Positions 8,646-18,569 of a DNA stretch of 64,000 nt are shown here, one piece after another. This DNA comes from Piscinibacter gummiphilus. Lineage in GTDB: Bacteria > Pseudomonadota > Gammaproteobacteria > Burkholderiales > Burkholderiaceae_C. The position numbers were made by a program, and so were the translations under genes. The stretch is taken from the NCBI RefSeq assembly GCF_032681285.1, contig NZ_CP136336.1, positions 3,149,001 through 3,213,000 on the forward strand. The letters are read 5' to 3'. The notes under the pieces are model-generated. The model did not search any database. It had not been told where the DNA came from and saw only the letters and a list, made by a program, of their open reading frames with translations. Each line of letters starts with the position of its first letter. Within the stretch, counting starts at the first letter, position 1.

Positions 8646-10946
8646 TCAGGCCGTGGCCGGCTCCGCCTTGGGCTTGTCGCTCTTCTTCGGCGGCTGGATG
8701 TCGAGCACAACCTTGCCTTCGGCATCGAGGTCGACCGCCAGGCGGCCCCCGTCGACCAGGCGGCCGAAGAGCAACTCGTCGGCCAGTGCACGACGGATCG
8801 TGTCCTGGATCAGACGCTGCATCGGTCGTGCGCCCATCAGCGGGTCGAAGCCCTTCTTCGCCAAGTGCTTGCGCAGGGCGTCGCTGAAGGTCACTTCGAC
8901 CTTCTTCTCGGCCAGCTGAGCTTCCAACTGCAGCAGGAACTTGTCGACCACACGCATGATGATTTCTTCATCGAGCGCGCGGAAGCTGACGGTCGCATCC
9001 AGGCGGTTGCGGAACTCCGGCGTGAACAGACGCTTGATGTCGGCCATCTCGTCACCCTGCTCGCGCGAGGTGGTGAAGCCGATGGTCGCCTTGTTCATGG
9101 TTTCGGCGCCCGCGTTGGTCGTCATGATGATGATGACGTTGCGGAAGTCGGCCTTGCGCCCGTTGTTGTCGGTCAGCGAGCCGTGGTCCATGACCTGCAG
9201 CAGCACGTTGAAGACATCCGGGTGCGCCTTCTCGATTTCATCGAGTAGCAGCACCGCGTGCGGCTTCTTCGTGATCGCTTCGGTCAGCAGGCCACCCTGG
9301 TCGAAACCGACATAGCCCGGAGGCGCGCCGATCAGGCGGCTGACCGCATGGCGCTCCATGTACTCGCTCATGTCGAAGCGGATCAGCTCGATGCCGAGGA
9401 TGAACGCGAGCTGCTTCGCAACCTCGGTCTTGCCGACGCCGGTCGGGCCGCTGAAGAGGAACGAGCCGATCGGCTTGTCGGGCTTGCCGAGGCCAGACCG
9501 CGCCATCTTGATGGCAGCCGCCAGCGCTTCGATCGCCGGCTCCTGGCCGAAGACCACGCTGTTGAGGTCGCGCTCCAGCGTCTTGAGCTTGGAGCGGTCG
9601 TCGTTCGACACGCTGGTCGGCGGGATGCGCGCGATCTTCGCGACGATCTCTTCGACCTCGTTGCGGGTGATGGTCTTCTTCTGCTTGCTCTTGGGCAGGA
9701 TGCGTTGCGCAGCACCGGCCTCGTCGATCACGTCGATCGCCTTGTCGGGTAGGTGGCGGTCATTGATGAACTTGGCGGAGAGCTCGGCCGCGGCCTGCAG
9801 CGCGCCCAGCGCGTACTTCACGCTGTGGTGCTCTTCAAAGCGCGACTTCAGGCCCTTCAGGATCTCGACCGTCTGCTCGACCGAAGGCTCGACCACGTCG
9901 ACCTTCTGGAAACGACGCGACAGCGCCGCATCCTTTTCGAAGATGCCGCGGTACTCGGTGAAGGTGGTCGCGCCAATGCACTTCATCTGGCCCGAGCTGA
10001 GCGCGGGCTTGAGCAGGTTGCTCGCGTCCAGCGTGCCGCCCGACGCGGCACCCGCGCCGATCAGCGTGTGGATCTCGTCGATGAAGAGCACCGCGTTCGG
10101 CTGGTCCTTCAGATGCTTGAGCACGCTCTTCAGGCGCTGCTCGAAATCACCGCGGTACTTGGTGCCGGCGAGCAAGGCGCCCATGTCGAGCGCGTACACC
10201 TGCGCATCGGCCAGGATCTCGGGCACCTCGCTCTGGGTGATGCGCCAGGCCAGGCCCTCGGCGATGGCAGTCTTGCCCACGCCGGCTTCGCCCACCAACA
10301 GCGGGTTGTTCTTGCGGCGGCGGCACAGGATCTGGATGACACGCTCGACCTCGTGCTCGCGGCCGATCAGCGGGTCGATCTTGCCGTCGCGGGCCATCTG
10401 GTTGAGGTTCTGGGTGAACTGGTCGAGTGGCGAACCCTTGGATTCGCCCTCTTCCTTCTCGCCTTCGCCGCTGGAACCTTCGTTCGACTTCGGCTGCTCG
10501 GGCGGATCGGTCTTCTTGATCCCGTGGGCGATGAAGTTCACCACGTCGAGACGCGTCACACCCTGCTGGTGCAGGTAATAGACAGCATGCGAATCCTTCT
10601 CGCCGAAGATCGCGACCAGTACGTTGGCGCCGGTCACTTCCTTCTTGCCGCTGCCGGTGGACTGCACGTGCATGATCGCGCGCTGGATCACGCGCTGGAA
10701 ACCGAGCGTCGGCTGGGTGTCGACCTCTTCGGTGCCGCCCACCGTGGGCGTGTTTTCCTTGATGAACTGCGCCAGGCTCTTGCGCAACTCATCGATGTTG
10801 GCCGAGCAGGCCCGCAGAACCTCGGCGGCCGACGGGTTGTCGAGCAGCGCCATCAGCAGATGCTCGACGGTGATGAATTCGTGGCGCTGCTGGCGCGCCT
10901 CGACGAACGCCATGTGCAGGCTGACCTCAAGCTCTTGCGCAATCAT
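8646..10946 (-). CDS. clpA: ATP-dependent Clp protease ATP-binding subunit ClpA
   Basis: This AAA+ unfoldase feeds substrates to ClpP. The 766 residues contain the Clp N-domain (1-145), a charged linker (about 150-180, Glu/Lys/Gly-rich), AAA-1 with '[10 protein letters not shown]' and '[19 protein letters not shown]', AAA-2 with '[14 protein letters not shown]' and '[14 protein letters not shown]', and the ClpP-docking IGF-type loop '[13 protein letters not shown]'. The ATG at 10946 ('[14 protein letters not shown]') overlaps the clpS stop. The adaptor gene clpS lies directly upstream, as is usual. Confidence 0.97.
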   Translation of the reverse strand: MIAQELEVSLHMAFVEARQQRHEFITVEHLLMALLDNPSAAEVLRACSANIDELRKSLAQFIKENTPTVGGTEEVDTQPTLGFQRVIQRAIMHVQSTGSGKKEVTGANVLVAIFGEKDSHAVYYLHQQGVTRLDVVNFIAHGIKKTDPPEQPKSNEGSSGEGEKEEGESKGSPLDQFTQNLNQMARDGKIDPLIGREHEVERVIQILCRRRKNNPLLVGEAGVGKTAIAEGLAWRITQSEVPEILADAQVYALDMGALLAGTKYRGDFEQRLKSVLKHLKDQPNAVLFIDEIHTLIGAGAASGGTLDASNLLKPALSSGQMKCIGATTFTEYRGIFEKDAALSRRFQKVDVVEPSVEQTVEILKGLKSRFEEHHSVKYALGALQAAAELSAKFINDRHLPDKAIDVIDEAGAAQRILPKSKQKKTITRNEVEEIVAKIARIPPTSVSNDDRSKLKTLERDLNSVVFGQEPAIEALAAAIKMARSGLGKPDKPIGSFLFSGPTGVGKTEVAKQLAFILGIELIRFDMSEYMERHAVSRLIGAPPGYVGFDQGGLLTEAITKKPHAVLLLDEIEKAHPDVFNVLLQVMDHGSLTDNNGRKADFRNVIIIMTTNAGAETMNKATIGFTTSREQGDEMADIKRLFTPEFRNRLDATVSFRALDEEIIMRVVDKFLLQLEAQLAEKKVEVTFSDALRKHLAKKGFDPLMGARPMQRLIQDTIRRALADELLFGRLVDGGRLAVDLDAEGKVVLDIQPPKKSDKPKAEPATA

Positions 10947-11299
10947 GCGGCCTCCATAATGCATTGCAGTGGGTGACCGCCACGCCGGGCAGCAGTCAAC
11001 ACCAGTTCGACTTTCGTGGCCGCCACGTCCTTGGTGTAGACACCGCAGACACCACGGCCTTCCTTGTGCACCTTGAGCATGATCTGCGTCGCGGTCTCGA
11101 GGTCGCGTTTGAAGTATTCCTGAAGCACCATCACGACAAACTCCATCGGGGTGTAGTCGTCGTTGAGGAGCACCACCTGGAACATCCGGGGCGGCTCTGT
11201 CTTGGCCGTCTTGCGCTCGGCGACAACCGCACCCTGGCCGCGCTCGGGCGGCGGCACAGCCTTGGGAGGCTTGGGCGGTGGAGGGGTGTCGTCAGGCAT
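10943..11299 (-). CDS. clpS: ClpS adaptor for N-end-rule substrates
   Basis: ClpS binds the ClpA N-domain and delivers proteins with bulky N-terminal residues. The 118-residue protein has a proline-rich flexible N-terminus (about 1-40) and the ClpS core with '[20 protein letters not shown]' and '[18 protein letters not shown]'. The stop overlaps the clpA ATG (ATGA). It is divergent from the cold-shock gene. Confidence 0.97.
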   Translation of the reverse strand: MPDDTPPPPKPPKAVPPPERGQGAVVAERKTAKTEPPRMFQVVLLNDDYTPMEFVVMVLQEYFKRDLETATQIMLKVHKEGRGVCGVYTKDVAATKVELVLTAARRGGHPLQCIMEAA

Positions 11300-11464
11300 G
11301 GATTCATTCTAATGAGTTGGTGCTTTGCGCTTCAGTGTCTGGGATATTGCGCCGAAGCAGCCCAGCACAAGGGCACAAATGCATCACAGCAGCCCTTCTT
11401 TTGAAGCCATACCGCGGCGCGTCGAGAGCCATTCAAGATGGATGCCAGGTCGGGGTAAGGCACC

Positions 11465-11493
11465 TTGACAGCCCCAAAACCCAGACTAAGAAT
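11465..11493 (+). promoter_or_regulatory. sigma-70 promoter of the cold-shock gene
   Basis: A perfect TTGACA -35 box at 11465-11470 is followed after 17 bp by AAGAAT at 11488-11493. Transcription would start near 11500, with a strong AGGGAGGA ribosome site just before the ATG at 11517. The leader is short, unlike the long thermosensor leader of E. coli cspA. Confidence 0.6.
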
Positions 11494-11516
11494 GCCGCGG
11501 TTCTAGGGAGGAGCCC

Positions 11517-11786
11517 ATGGCTTTTGGAACTGTCAAGTGGTTCAACGATGCAAAGGGTTTTGGCTTCATTGAACCGGAGGGTGGGGGTGAGGATGTCTTT
11601 GCCCATTTTTCTGCCATCAAGATGGATGGCTTTCGCACCTTGAAGCAGGGCGGCCGTGTCAGCTACGACGCGGTACAGGGCCCCAAAGGCCAGCTGGCCC
11701 AAAACATCTGCCCGCACGACGCGCTCGATGCGCCGCCCGTTCCGGCAGCCATGGCACCCGGCGTGGGCGTCAGCGCAAGTCTCTAG
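11517..11786 (+). CDS. CspA-family cold-shock protein with C-terminal extension
   Basis: This is an OB-fold nucleic-acid-binding protein acting as an RNA chaperone. Both RNP motifs are seen: '[11 protein letters not shown]' (RNP1) and 'DVFAHFSAI' (RNP2). It has 89 residues, longer than the usual 67-70, with an Ala/Pro/Val-rich tail. A terminator follows, so it is monocistronic. The clpS/csp adjacency resembles clpS-cspD in E. coli and suggests a CspD-like role, but that is inference. Confidence 0.93.
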   Translation: MAFGTVKWFNDAKGFGFIEPEGGGEDVFAHFSAIKMDGFRTLKQGGRVSYDAVQGPKGQLAQNICPHDALDAPPVPAAMAPGVGVSASL

Positions 11787-11841
11787 TTTGTAGCGACTGG
11801 CTGCTGCGTCCCGCGGCCGACGCCTCGCCCCTTCTGGCCAC

Positions 11842-11870
11842 AAAAAAGCCCACCGTGCGGTGGGCTTTTT
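11842..11870. terminator. bidirectional terminator between csp and icd
   Basis: A long stem AAAAAGCCCACCG/CGGTGGGCTTTTT with a short loop has A- and T-tracts on both sides. It lies between two convergent genes and should stop transcription from both. Confidence 0.93.
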
Positions 11871-11886
11871 GCTGAGCCGGTCGGGA

Positions 11887-13140
11887 TCACATGTTCTCGA
11901 TCATGACCTGGCCGAAGCCGGAGCACGACACCTGCGTCGCGCCGTCCATCAAGCGGGCGAAGTCGTAGGTGACCTTTTTCGAGAGGATCGACTTCTCCAT
12001 CGAGCTGATGATGAGGTCGGCCGCTTCCGTCCAGCCCATGTGACGCAGCATCATCTCGGCCGAGAGGATCTCGGAACCCGGGTTGACGTAGTCCTTGCCG
12101 GCGTACTTCGGGGCGGTGCCGTGGGTTGCCTCGAACATGGCAACCGAGTCGCTCAGGTTGGCGCCCGGGGCGATGCCGATGCCGCCGACCTGCGCCGCCA
12201 ACGCGTCGGACACGTAGTCGCCGTTCAGGTTGAGCGTGGCAATCACCGAGTACTCCGCCGGGCGCAGCAGGATCTGCTGCAGGAAGGCGTCGGCGATCGA
12301 ATCCTTGACGGTGATCTCCTTGCCCGTCTTCGGGTTCTTGAACTTGCACCACGGGCCGCCGTCGATCAACTGGGCGCCGAATTCCTTCTGCGCCAGCGCG
12401 TAGCCCCAGTCACGGAAGCCACCTTCGGTGAACTTCATGATGTTGCCCTTGTGCACCAACGTCACATTGGGCTTGTCGTTGTCAATTGCATACTGGATCG
12501 CCTTGCGCACGAGGCGCTCGGTGCCTTCGCGCGAGACCGGCTTGATGCCGATGCCCGAGGTGTTCGGGAAGCGGATCTTCTTGACGCCGAGTTCCTCTTG
12601 CAGGAACTTGATCAGCTTCTTGGCCTTGTCGGTCTCAGCTTCGTATTCGATGCCGGCGTAGATGTCTTCCGAGTTCTCACGGAAGATCACCATGTTGGTC
12701 TTCTCGGGTTCCTTCACCGGCGACGGCACGCCCTTGAAATACTGGATCGGGCGCAAGCAGACGTAGAGATCGAGTTCCTGGCGCAGTGCGACGTTCAGCG
12801 AGCGGATGCCACCGCCCACGGGCGTGGTCAGCGGGCCCTTGATCGAGACGACGTAGTCGCGCAGCACTTCGAGCGTCTCTTCCGGCAGCCACACATCGGG
12901 GCCGTAGATCTTGGTCGACTTCTCGCCGGCATAGATCTCCATCCAGTGGATCTTCTTCTTGCCGGCATAGGCCTTGGCCACCGCTGCATCGACCACCTTG
13001 ATCATCACGGGCGTGATGTCGAATCCGGTGCCGTCACCCTCGATGTAGGGAATGATGGGCTGGTCGGGAACGTTGAGCGAGAAGTCGGGGTTAACGCTGA
13101 TCTTCTGCCCGCCTTGAGGGACTTTGATGTGCTTGTACAT
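11887..13140 (-). CDS. icd: NADP-dependent isocitrate dehydrogenase
   Basis: This enzyme oxidatively decarboxylates isocitrate to 2-oxoglutarate in the TCA cycle. The 417 residues match E. coli Icd (416). The substrate loop with the regulatory serine is in '[20 protein letters not shown]', the metal-site aspartates are in the '[20 protein letters not shown]' region, and '[19 protein letters not shown]' is the coenzyme site. It ends at 11887, 16 bp from the shared terminator. Confidence 0.97.
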   Translation of the reverse strand: MYKHIKVPQGGQKISVNPDFSLNVPDQPIIPYIEGDGTGFDITPVMIKVVDAAVAKAYAGKKKIHWMEIYAGEKSTKIYGPDVWLPEETLEVLRDYVVSIKGPLTTPVGGGIRSLNVALRQELDLYVCLRPIQYFKGVPSPVKEPEKTNMVIFRENSEDIYAGIEYEAETDKAKKLIKFLQEELGVKKIRFPNTSGIGIKPVSREGTERLVRKAIQYAIDNDKPNVTLVHKGNIMKFTEGGFRDWGYALAQKEFGAQLIDGGPWCKFKNPKTGKEITVKDSIADAFLQQILLRPAEYSVIATLNLNGDYVSDALAAQVGGIGIAPGANLSDSVAMFEATHGTAPKYAGKDYVNPGSEILSAEMMLRHMGWTEAADLIISSMEKSILSKKVTYDFARLMDGATQVSCSGFGQVMIENM

Positions 13141-13278
13141 GCTGTCGGCTCCGGACTGCGATAGGTAACGAAAGATTCTATGCCACGGACTCTGTCAACC
13201 GACTGACAAGCCCTCGCGTTGACTGCCAGCCGCGCGATGAGCGCGCGGCGGATCCAAAACTTTCGAAAGGTAAATCAA

Positions 13279-13449
13279 ATGAACAAGCTTCTGGCCGCTC
13301 TGATCGCTTCCCTCTTCGCCGTTGGCGCCTACGCTGCTGACGCCGCCAAGCCCGCCGCTTCCGCCGCCAAGGCCGAAGCCAAGGCTGAGAAGAAGGCCGA
13401 AGCCAAGGCCGAAAAGAAGGAAGCCAAGAAGGAAGAAGCCAAGAAGTAA
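13279..13449 (+). CDS. small exported Lys/Ala/Glu-rich protein
   Basis: This is a 56-residue protein with a clear signal peptide (residues 1-19, 'LLAALIASLFAVGAYA') and a mature part of about 37 residues made almost only of Ala, Lys, Glu and Pro in near-repeats (AEAKAEKK). A ribosome site ('gaaaggta') precedes the ATG, and a strong terminator follows at 13503, so it is a real single-gene unit. The mature protein would be disordered or a single highly charged helix in the periplasm. Its function is unknown; similar short proteins occur in other Burkholderiales (recalled, not checked). Confidence 0.75.
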   Translation: MNKLLAALIASLFAVGAYAADAAKPAASAAKAEAKAEKKAEAKAEKKEAKKEEAKK

Positions 13450-13502
13450 TCAGCGCTTCGCTGAATACCGATGGCCGACTGCCGGCAACGGCAGTCCCTG
13501 CG

Positions 13503-13531
13503 AAAACGCCCGGTTCCGCCCGGGCGTTTTT
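13503..13531 (+). terminator. intrinsic terminator after the small exported protein
   Basis: An 11-bp stem AAAACGCCCGG/CCGGGCGTTTT with a 6-nt loop is followed by T. It lies 53 bp after the stop codon. Confidence 0.92.
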
Positions 13532-13580
13532 CATGGCGGCTTCACGATAATCGCCGCATCCTCTTCAGCCGAGCTTCGCC

Positions 13581-14024
13581 ATGTTGAAACGCCTCCTGCT
13601 GAGCTGCTGGCTCGTGATAGCCGCAGCCCCTGCACTTGCACAAAACGCTCCTCAAAGCCTGCCGACCATCAAACTCGGCGCTGGCATCCACAACATCGTG
13701 GCCCAGGTCGCACAGAACCCCGAGCAGCGCGCCACCGGCCTGATGTTCCGCACCTCGATGCCCACCAACGAAGGCATGCTCTTCGTGTTCGAGCAGCCGG
13801 CCAAGCAGTGCTTCTGGATGAAGAACACCTTGCTGCCCCTCTCGATCGCCTTCATCGCCGACAACGGCACCGTGCTCAACATCGAAGACATGAAGCCGCA
13901 GTCGCTGGACTCGCACTGCTCCGTCGAGCCGGTGCGCTACGTGCTCGAGATGAACGTCGGCTGGTTCGCCAAGCGTGGCATCAAGCCCGGCACCAGACTC
14001 ACGGGCGCGCCCTTCGGCTCCTGA
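13581..14024 (+). CDS. DUF192 family exported protein
   Basis: This is a 147-residue protein with a signal peptide (residues 1-20) and one DUF192 domain with the hallmark 'RATGLMFRTSMPTNEGMLFV', 'CFWMKNTLLPLSIAFI' and 'EMNVGWFAKRGIKPG'. The family is widespread in bacteria and archaea, small and beta-rich, without an assigned biochemical role. It has its own terminator at 14044 and is convergent with sodB. Confidence 0.9.
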   Translation: MLKRLLLSCWLVIAAAPALAQNAPQSLPTIKLGAGIHNIVAQVAQNPEQRATGLMFRTSMPTNEGMLFVFEQPAKQCFWMKNTLLPLSIAFIADNGTVLNIEDMKPQSLDSHCSVEPVRYVLEMNVGWFAKRGIKPGTRLTGAPFGS

Positions 14025-14043
14025 GTCGTCGCGACACAAAAAC

Positions 14044-14070
14044 AAAAAGGCCGGTCAGTGACCGGCCTTT
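14044..14070. terminator. bidirectional terminator between the DUF192 gene and sodB
   Basis: A 10-bp stem (14046-14055 with 14061-14070) around AAAGGCCGGT/ACCGGCCTTT has T-tracts on both exits, the longer one on the minus strand. It is 20 bp after the DUF192 stop and 25 bp after the sodB stop. Confidence 0.9.
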
Positions 14071-14094
14071 CTCATGGTCGCGAGAGCGTCGCGA

Positions 14095-14676
14095 TCAGGC
14101 GAAATTCTTCGCCGCGAAGTCCCAGTTCACCAGCGAGTTCAGGAACACCTCGACGAACTTCGGGCGCAGGTTGCGGTAGTCGATGTAGTACGCGTGCTCC
14201 CACACGTCGATGGTCAGCAGCGCCTTGTCGGCGGTGGTCAGCGGGGTGCCGGCGGCGCCCATGTTGACGATGTCGACGCTGCCGTCCGGCTTCTTCACGA
14301 GCCAGGTCCAGCCCGAGCCGAAGTTGCCGACGGCGCTCTTGGTGAAGGCTTCCTTGAAGGCGGCGTAGCTGCCGAACTTCTTGTTGATGGCCTCGGCCAA
14401 TGCGCCGGTGGGCTCGCCGCCGCCTTGCGGCTTCATGCAGTTCCAGAAGAAGGTGTGGTTCCAGATCTGCGCGGCGTTGTTGTAGATGCCGCCCGACGAG
14501 GTCTTGATGATCTCTTCGAGGCTCTTCGATTCGAACTCGGTGCCCTTCTGCAAGTTGTTGAGGTTCACGACGTAGGCGTTGTGGTGCTTGTCGTGGTGGT
14601 ACTCGAGCGTTTCCTTGCTGAGGTGCGGCACCAGGGCATCGTGAGCGTAGGGCAGCGGCGGCAGTGTGTGTTCCAT
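14095..14676 (-). CDS. sodB: iron superoxide dismutase
   Basis: This cytosolic enzyme dismutates superoxide. The 193-residue protein has the four metal ligands: His in '[16 protein letters not shown]'-type context (here '[16 protein letters not shown]'), His in '[14 protein letters not shown]', and Asp/His in '[17 protein letters not shown]'. 'GGGEP' and '[10 protein letters not shown]' with a G-to-A second-sphere pattern fit the Fe form. The ATG at 14676 ('[15 protein letters not shown]') is the family start and is preceded by 'gaaaggact'. Confidence 0.95.
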   Translation of the reverse strand: MEHTLPPLPYAHDALVPHLSKETLEYHHDKHHNAYVVNLNNLQKGTEFESKSLEEIIKTSSGGIYNNAAQIWNHTFFWNCMKPQGGGEPTGALAEAINKKFGSYAAFKEAFTKSAVGNFGSGWTWLVKKPDGSVDIVNMGAAGTPLTTADKALLTIDVWEHAYYIDYRNLRPKFVEVFLNSLVNWDFAAKNFA

Positions 14677-14764
14677 GAGCGAGTCCTTTCGGGGCAGACG
14701 AGAGAAAGTCGCGGGCATTGTAGGCACGCGCACGCGAAGCCGCGCGCACCCTCACGCAGACGGG

Positions 14765-16114
14765 TTATTCGACGATGCGCCGCTGCACGCTGAGGATGGC
14801 GGCGCGCACCTGGCCGTCGGCGAGTTCTGCCGTCACGGTCTTCCCGGCGGTCAGGTCGTCGACGCTCGTGAGCGCATGACCTTGCTCGTCGCTCAGCCAG
14901 GCATAGCCACGGGCCAGCACCTGCCGTGGGTCGAGCGCGGTCAGGCGCGCCTGCAGGGAGGCGAGACGCTGGCGATGCGAGGCCAAGGCCACCGTCGCCG
15001 AACGCGACAGACGCCGCTGCGACTCGCTGCAGGCCTGGCGCTGCTGCGGCACGTGCCGCGCGGCGCGCGCCTGAAGGCGCTGGCGCAGCAACGCCACGCG
15101 CTCGGCCTGCCGCCGCACCACATCGGCCGGGCGACGCAGGCGCAGGGTGGCCCGGTCGAGCCGCTGGGCCTCGGTGTCGATCACCTGGTGGACACGGCGC
15201 TGCATCACGCGGGCCACCGCCGCAAGCAAGGCGAGCCCTTCTTCCTGCGTGGGCGAGGCCAGCTCGGCAGCGGCCGTGGGCGTGGGCGCGCGGACGTCCG
15301 CCGCCAGGTCGGCCAGCGTCACGTCGGTCTCGTGCCCCACGCCGCACAGCACTGGAAGGCCACACGCCACGATGGCACGCACCACACGCTCGTCATTGAA
15401 CGCCCACAGGTCCTCCAGCGAACCGCCGCCTCGGCACAGGACGATCAGGTCGACCTCGCGGCGGCGGTCGGCCGTCTGCAGCGCCTCGACCAGGGCCTTC
15501 GGCGCTTCGTTGCCCTGCACGAGGCTTGGATAGACCACCACCTCCACATGCGGCGCGCGGCGTGCAAAGCAGGTCAGCACGTCATGCAGCGCTGCGGCGC
15601 CCAGCGAGGTGACCACGCCGATGCGACGCGGAAAGCGCGGCAGCTCGCGTTTGCGGCCGGCGTCGAAGAGCCCCTCGCCTTCAAGCCGCGCGCGCAGTTT
15701 CTGGAACTGCTCGAACAAGGCGCCGGCACCGGCGCGCTGCATCGCCTCGATGACGAACTGCAACTCCCCGCGTGGCTCGTAGACGGCCAGCCGCCCACGC
15801 GCCTCGACCAGTTGGCCATCCGCCGGCGCGAAGTCGAGCAGGCTGGCGGCGCGCCGGAACATCGCGCAGCGCAGCAGGCCGGCGTTACCGTCCGCGTCTT
15901 TCAGGCTCAGGTAGCAATGGCCGCTTCCCGCGCGCGAAAAGCCCGACACCTCACCCCGCACCGTGCACGACGCGAAGCGCGCAGCAAGTGCATCCGAGAC
16001 CGCGTGCACGAGCCCCGCCACGCTCCAAACCATGCGCTCGGTGCGCGCAAACAAGGGCTCAACCACGGGCAAACCCAGCGTTGATGCGGGTCGAGAACTC
16101 CACAAGCGCGCCAA
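14765..16114 (-). CDS. xseA: exodeoxyribonuclease VII large subunit
   Basis: XseA with XseB degrades single-stranded DNA. The 449 residues show the N-terminal OB-fold ('VRGEVSGFSRAGSGHCYLSL', about residues 58-77), the catalytic domain with 'RIGVVTSLGAAALHDVL' and 'VLCRGGGSLEDLWAFNDE', and the C-terminal coiled-coil. The start at 16114 is uncertain; a start at residue 28 ('MVWSVAGLVHAV', 16033) is also possible, and most relatives have some residues before the VWSVxxL motif. xseB is not adjacent. Confidence 0.9.
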   Translation of the reverse strand: MARLWSSRPASTLGLPVVEPLFARTERMVWSVAGLVHAVSDALAARFASCTVRGEVSGFSRAGSGHCYLSLKDADGNAGLLRCAMFRRAASLLDFAPADGQLVEARGRLAVYEPRGELQFVIEAMQRAGAGALFEQFQKLRARLEGEGLFDAGRKRELPRFPRRIGVVTSLGAAALHDVLTCFARRAPHVEVVVYPSLVQGNEAPKALVEALQTADRRREVDLIVLCRGGGSLEDLWAFNDERVVRAIVACGLPVLCGVGHETDVTLADLAADVRAPTPTAAAELASPTQEEGLALLAAVARVMQRRVHQVIDTEAQRLDRATLRLRRPADVVRRQAERVALLRQRLQARAARHVPQQRQACSESQRRLSRSATVALASHRQRLASLQARLTALDPRQVLARGYAWLSDEQGHALTSVDDLTAGKTVTAELADGQVRAAILSVQRRIVE

Positions 16115-16418
16115 TCAAGGCATGGCGAGCCGTTTTGGCTGTCACGAGGCTTTCACAATCGTGCAAGCTATTGATTTTCAAAGGATTTTCTTTGCCTAAG
16201 TTTTGAGCAAACTGTCGCAGCGCTTGATTTTTCGCGGCTTGCACGCGTGCGACCCTCGGTTGCCCACAAAGTTATCCACACTTGCAGTGGACGACCGCGC
16301 GAAGTGATTTCAAGGCAGCGGCGCGGTCACAACAGGCAACGATCGGATGGGGTGACAAGCGCGGCCAGAAGGCCATAATCGCGCCTCCCGCTTGGGGGCT
16401 GACTCGGAGAGGACAGGA
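16115..16418. other. divergent intergenic region with a perfect DnaA box
   Basis: The 304 bp between xseA and exbB hold an AT-richer stretch (about 16160-16245) that probably contains the divergent promoters, and a perfect DnaA box TTATCCACA at 16272-16280. No dnaA, dnaN or parAB genes and no box cluster are nearby, so this is not a replication origin. I see no gene here. Confidence 0.5.
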
Positions 16419-17060
16419 TTGTTTTCGATCATACAAGCCGCTGGCTGGCCCATCTGGCCCTTGCTTCTGTGTTCCGTCGTAGCGCTGGCGCTGATCATCG
16501 AAAGGCTCTCCAGCCTGCGCACTGCGCGGGTCGCGCCGCCCAAGCTGCTCGATGAGGTCGTGTCCGTCACCCGCGCCCACCTGCCCGGCGCCGACGTCGT
16601 CAACAAGCTGGCCGAGAACTCCATCCTCGGGGCCGTGCTCGCGAGCGGGCTGCGCACGGTGATCGCCGACCCACGCCTCACCGAGCCGGTGCTGCGCGCA
16701 TCGTTCGAATCGGCGGGCCGCGTGGCGGTGCACCGCATGGAGCGCTACATGAACACCATCGGCACCATCGCCTCGGCCGCGCCGCTGCTGGGGCTGATGG
16801 GCACCGTGATCGGCATGATCGAGATCTTCGGCTCGCAGGCCCCGACCGGCGGCTCCAACCCGGCGATGCTGGCGCACGGCATCTCGATCGCGCTCTACAA
16901 CACCGCCTTCGGTCTGATGATCGCGATCCCCTCGCTCATCGCCTACCGCTACTTCCGCGGGCGCATCGAGGAATACACCCTCGAGATGGAGCAAGCCGCC
17001 GAGCGGCTGGTGCCGCACCTGATGCGCTTTTCCGTGCCGCCGGTGAAGAAGGCTCCCTGA
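16419..17060 (+). CDS. exbB: ExbB/TolQ/MotA-type proton channel protein
   Basis: This inner-membrane protein forms with ExbD a proton-driven motor that energises TonB-dependent transport. The 213 residues have a first TM segment ('WPIWPLLLCSVVALALIIE'), a cytoplasmic loop, and two TM segments in the MotA/TolQ/ExbB domain ('IASAAPLLGLMGTVIGMI' and 'ALYNTAFGLMIAIPSLI'). The TTG at 16419 was chosen for its 'ggagaggacagg' ribosome site and family fit ('LFSIIQAAGWPIW'); another TTG at 16392 is possible. It is followed by exbD and lpxK, a standard Burkholderiales order. Confidence 0.9.
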   Translation: MFSIIQAAGWPIWPLLLCSVVALALIIERLSSLRTARVAPPKLLDEVVSVTRAHLPGADVVNKLAENSILGAVLASGLRTVIADPRLTEPVLRASFESAGRVAVHRMERYMNTIGTIASAAPLLGLMGTVIGMIEIFGSQAPTGGSNPAMLAHGISIALYNTAFGLMIAIPSLIAYRYFRGRIEEYTLEMEQAAERLVPHLMRFSVPPVKKAP

Positions 17061-17065
17061 GGCTC

Positions 17066-17491
17066 ATGGCGATGAACTTCCGCAAGCACCTGCGCGATGA
17101 CCCCGAGATCAACCTGATCCCGTTCATCGACGTGCTGCTGGTCGTGATCATCTTCCTGATGCTCTCGACCACGTATTCCAAGTTCACCGAACTCAACGTC
17201 ACGCTGCCCACGGCAGATGCCGACCGCCCCAAAGACAACCCGCGCGAAATCATCGTCTCGGTCTCGGGCGATGGGCGCTACGCGATCAACCGCAAGCTGA
17301 TCGAAGGCCGCAGCGTGGACCTGCTGGCCGGCGAGCTGGCTGCCGCCTCCGAGGGGTCGAAAGACGTGGTGATCATCATCTCGGCCGACGCCACGGCGGC
17401 GCACCAGTCGGTCATCACGGTGATGGACGCGGCCCGCCGCGCCGGGCTGCCCAAGCTCACCTTCGCCACCCAGGCCAACCAGGGCCGTTGA
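17066..17491 (+). CDS. exbD: ExbD/TolR-type biopolymer transport protein
   Basis: This is the partner of the preceding ExbB. The 141 residues have a short cytoplasmic N-terminus, one TM segment with the proton-carrying Asp ('INLIPFIDVLLVVIIFLMLS', Asp about residue 25) and a periplasmic TolR-like domain. It lies 5 bp after exbB. It probably serves TonB together with the second ExbB/D set at 22-24 kb. Confidence 0.93.
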   Translation: MAMNFRKHLRDDPEINLIPFIDVLLVVIIFLMLSTTYSKFTELNVTLPTADADRPKDNPREIIVSVSGDGRYAINRKLIEGRSVDLLAGELAAASEGSKDVVIIISADATAAHQSVITVMDAARRAGLPKLTFATQANQGR

Positions 17492-17545
17492 GGCACAGGC
17501 AGCAGCCTCGCGGCGCTGCCTCCTCCCTTCGCACCACAACTCACC

Positions 17546-18559
17546 GTGCCGGCCGCATCCCAACTGCAAGAGGCCTGGCTCACGCGCGGTGCCACGGCAT
17601 GGCTGCTGTGGCCGTTGTCGTGGCTCTATCGGGGCTTGGTCGCGCTGCGCCATGCCGGCTACCGCCTCGGGCTGCTGCCGACACACCGCCTGCCGGTGCC
17701 AGTGATCGTGGTGGGCAACCTGATCGTGGGCGGCGCCGGGAAGACGCCGACGACGATGGCGCTCGTCCAGATGCTGCGCGCGATGGGGCATCGGCCCGGG
17801 ATCGTCTCGCGCGGTTACGGCCGGTCGAGCGACGAGCCCCGGCTCGTCACCCGCGACACGCCCGCCGACGCCGCCGGTGACGAACCGCTGCTGATGCACC
17901 TGCGCACCGGTGCACCCGTGGCCGTGGGCGCAGACCGCGTCGCCGCAGGTCGACTGCTGCTCGGCGCCCACCCCGAGCTGAGCGTGCTGGTCAGCGACGA
18001 CGGCCTCCAGCACCTCCGCCTCGCCCGCGACGCCCAGGTGATCGTGTTCGACGAGCGCGGCGGCGGCAACGGCTGGCTGCTGCCGGCCGGCCCCTTGCGC
18101 GAGCCGGTGCCTGCCGAGGTGCCACCGCGCAGCCTCGTGGTCTACAACGCCGCGCGCCCCAGCACGCCCCTGCCCGGACACCTGGCCGTGCGCCACCTGC
18201 GAGGCCTCACCCTGCTGGCCGACTGGTGGGCCGGCCGCGCAGCCACGTCCGACGCCTTCGCGGCCCTGCAAGGCCAAAGCGTGGTCGCCGCCGCGGGCAT
18301 GGCGCGTCCTCAACGCTACTTCGAGATGCTGCGCGCGCAGGGCCTGCGGATCGACGAACTGCCGCTGCCCGACCATCACCCCTTCACCACCCTGCCCTGG
18401 CCCGCCAGCACCGCCGACGTCGTCGTCACTGAGAAGGACGCCGTGAAGCTGCGCCCCGAGCGCATGGGCACCACGCGCGTGTGGGTCGCAACGCTAGACT
18501 TTGAGATCGACGCTGCGATCGCGTCGCAACTGCTGCCCTGGCTCACGCCCACCACCTGA
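17546..18559 (+). CDS. lpxK: tetraacyldisaccharide 4'-kinase
   Basis: LpxK phosphorylates the 4' position of the lipid A disaccharide at the inner membrane. The 337-residue protein has an N-terminal amphipathic/TM helix ('[18 protein letters not shown]') and the P-loop '[19 protein letters not shown]', with '[15 protein letters not shown]' and '[10 protein letters not shown]' further on. The start is the GTG at 17546, as no suitable ATG precedes the membrane helix. The order lpxK-Trm112-kdsB is typical for the order. Confidence 0.95.
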   Translation: MPAASQLQEAWLTRGATAWLLWPLSWLYRGLVALRHAGYRLGLLPTHRLPVPVIVVGNLIVGGAGKTPTTMALVQMLRAMGHRPGIVSRGYGRSSDEPRLVTRDTPADAAGDEPLLMHLRTGAPVAVGADRVAAGRLLLGAHPELSVLVSDDGLQHLRLARDAQVIVFDERGGGNGWLLPAGPLREPVPAEVPPRSLVVYNAARPSTPLPGHLAVRHLRGLTLLADWWAGRAATSDAFAALQGQSVVAAAGMARPQRYFEMLRAQGLRIDELPLPDHHPFTTLPWPASTADVVVTEKDAVKLRPERMGTTRVWVATLDFEIDAAIASQLLPWLTPTT

Positions 18560-18569
18560 AGGACCCGAC

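Noticed and set aside
9753..10976. Long open frame on the plus strand opposite clpA (407 codons), and many similar ones opposite accA, the TonB receptor, the ABC genes and others
   Set aside because: They are antisense shadows of high-GC genes with low-complexity Ala/Arg/Val/His composition and no family features; the sense-strand genes are clear.
16115..16418. Replication origin at the DnaA box
   Set aside because: Only one box, with no dnaA/dnaN/parAB neighbours.
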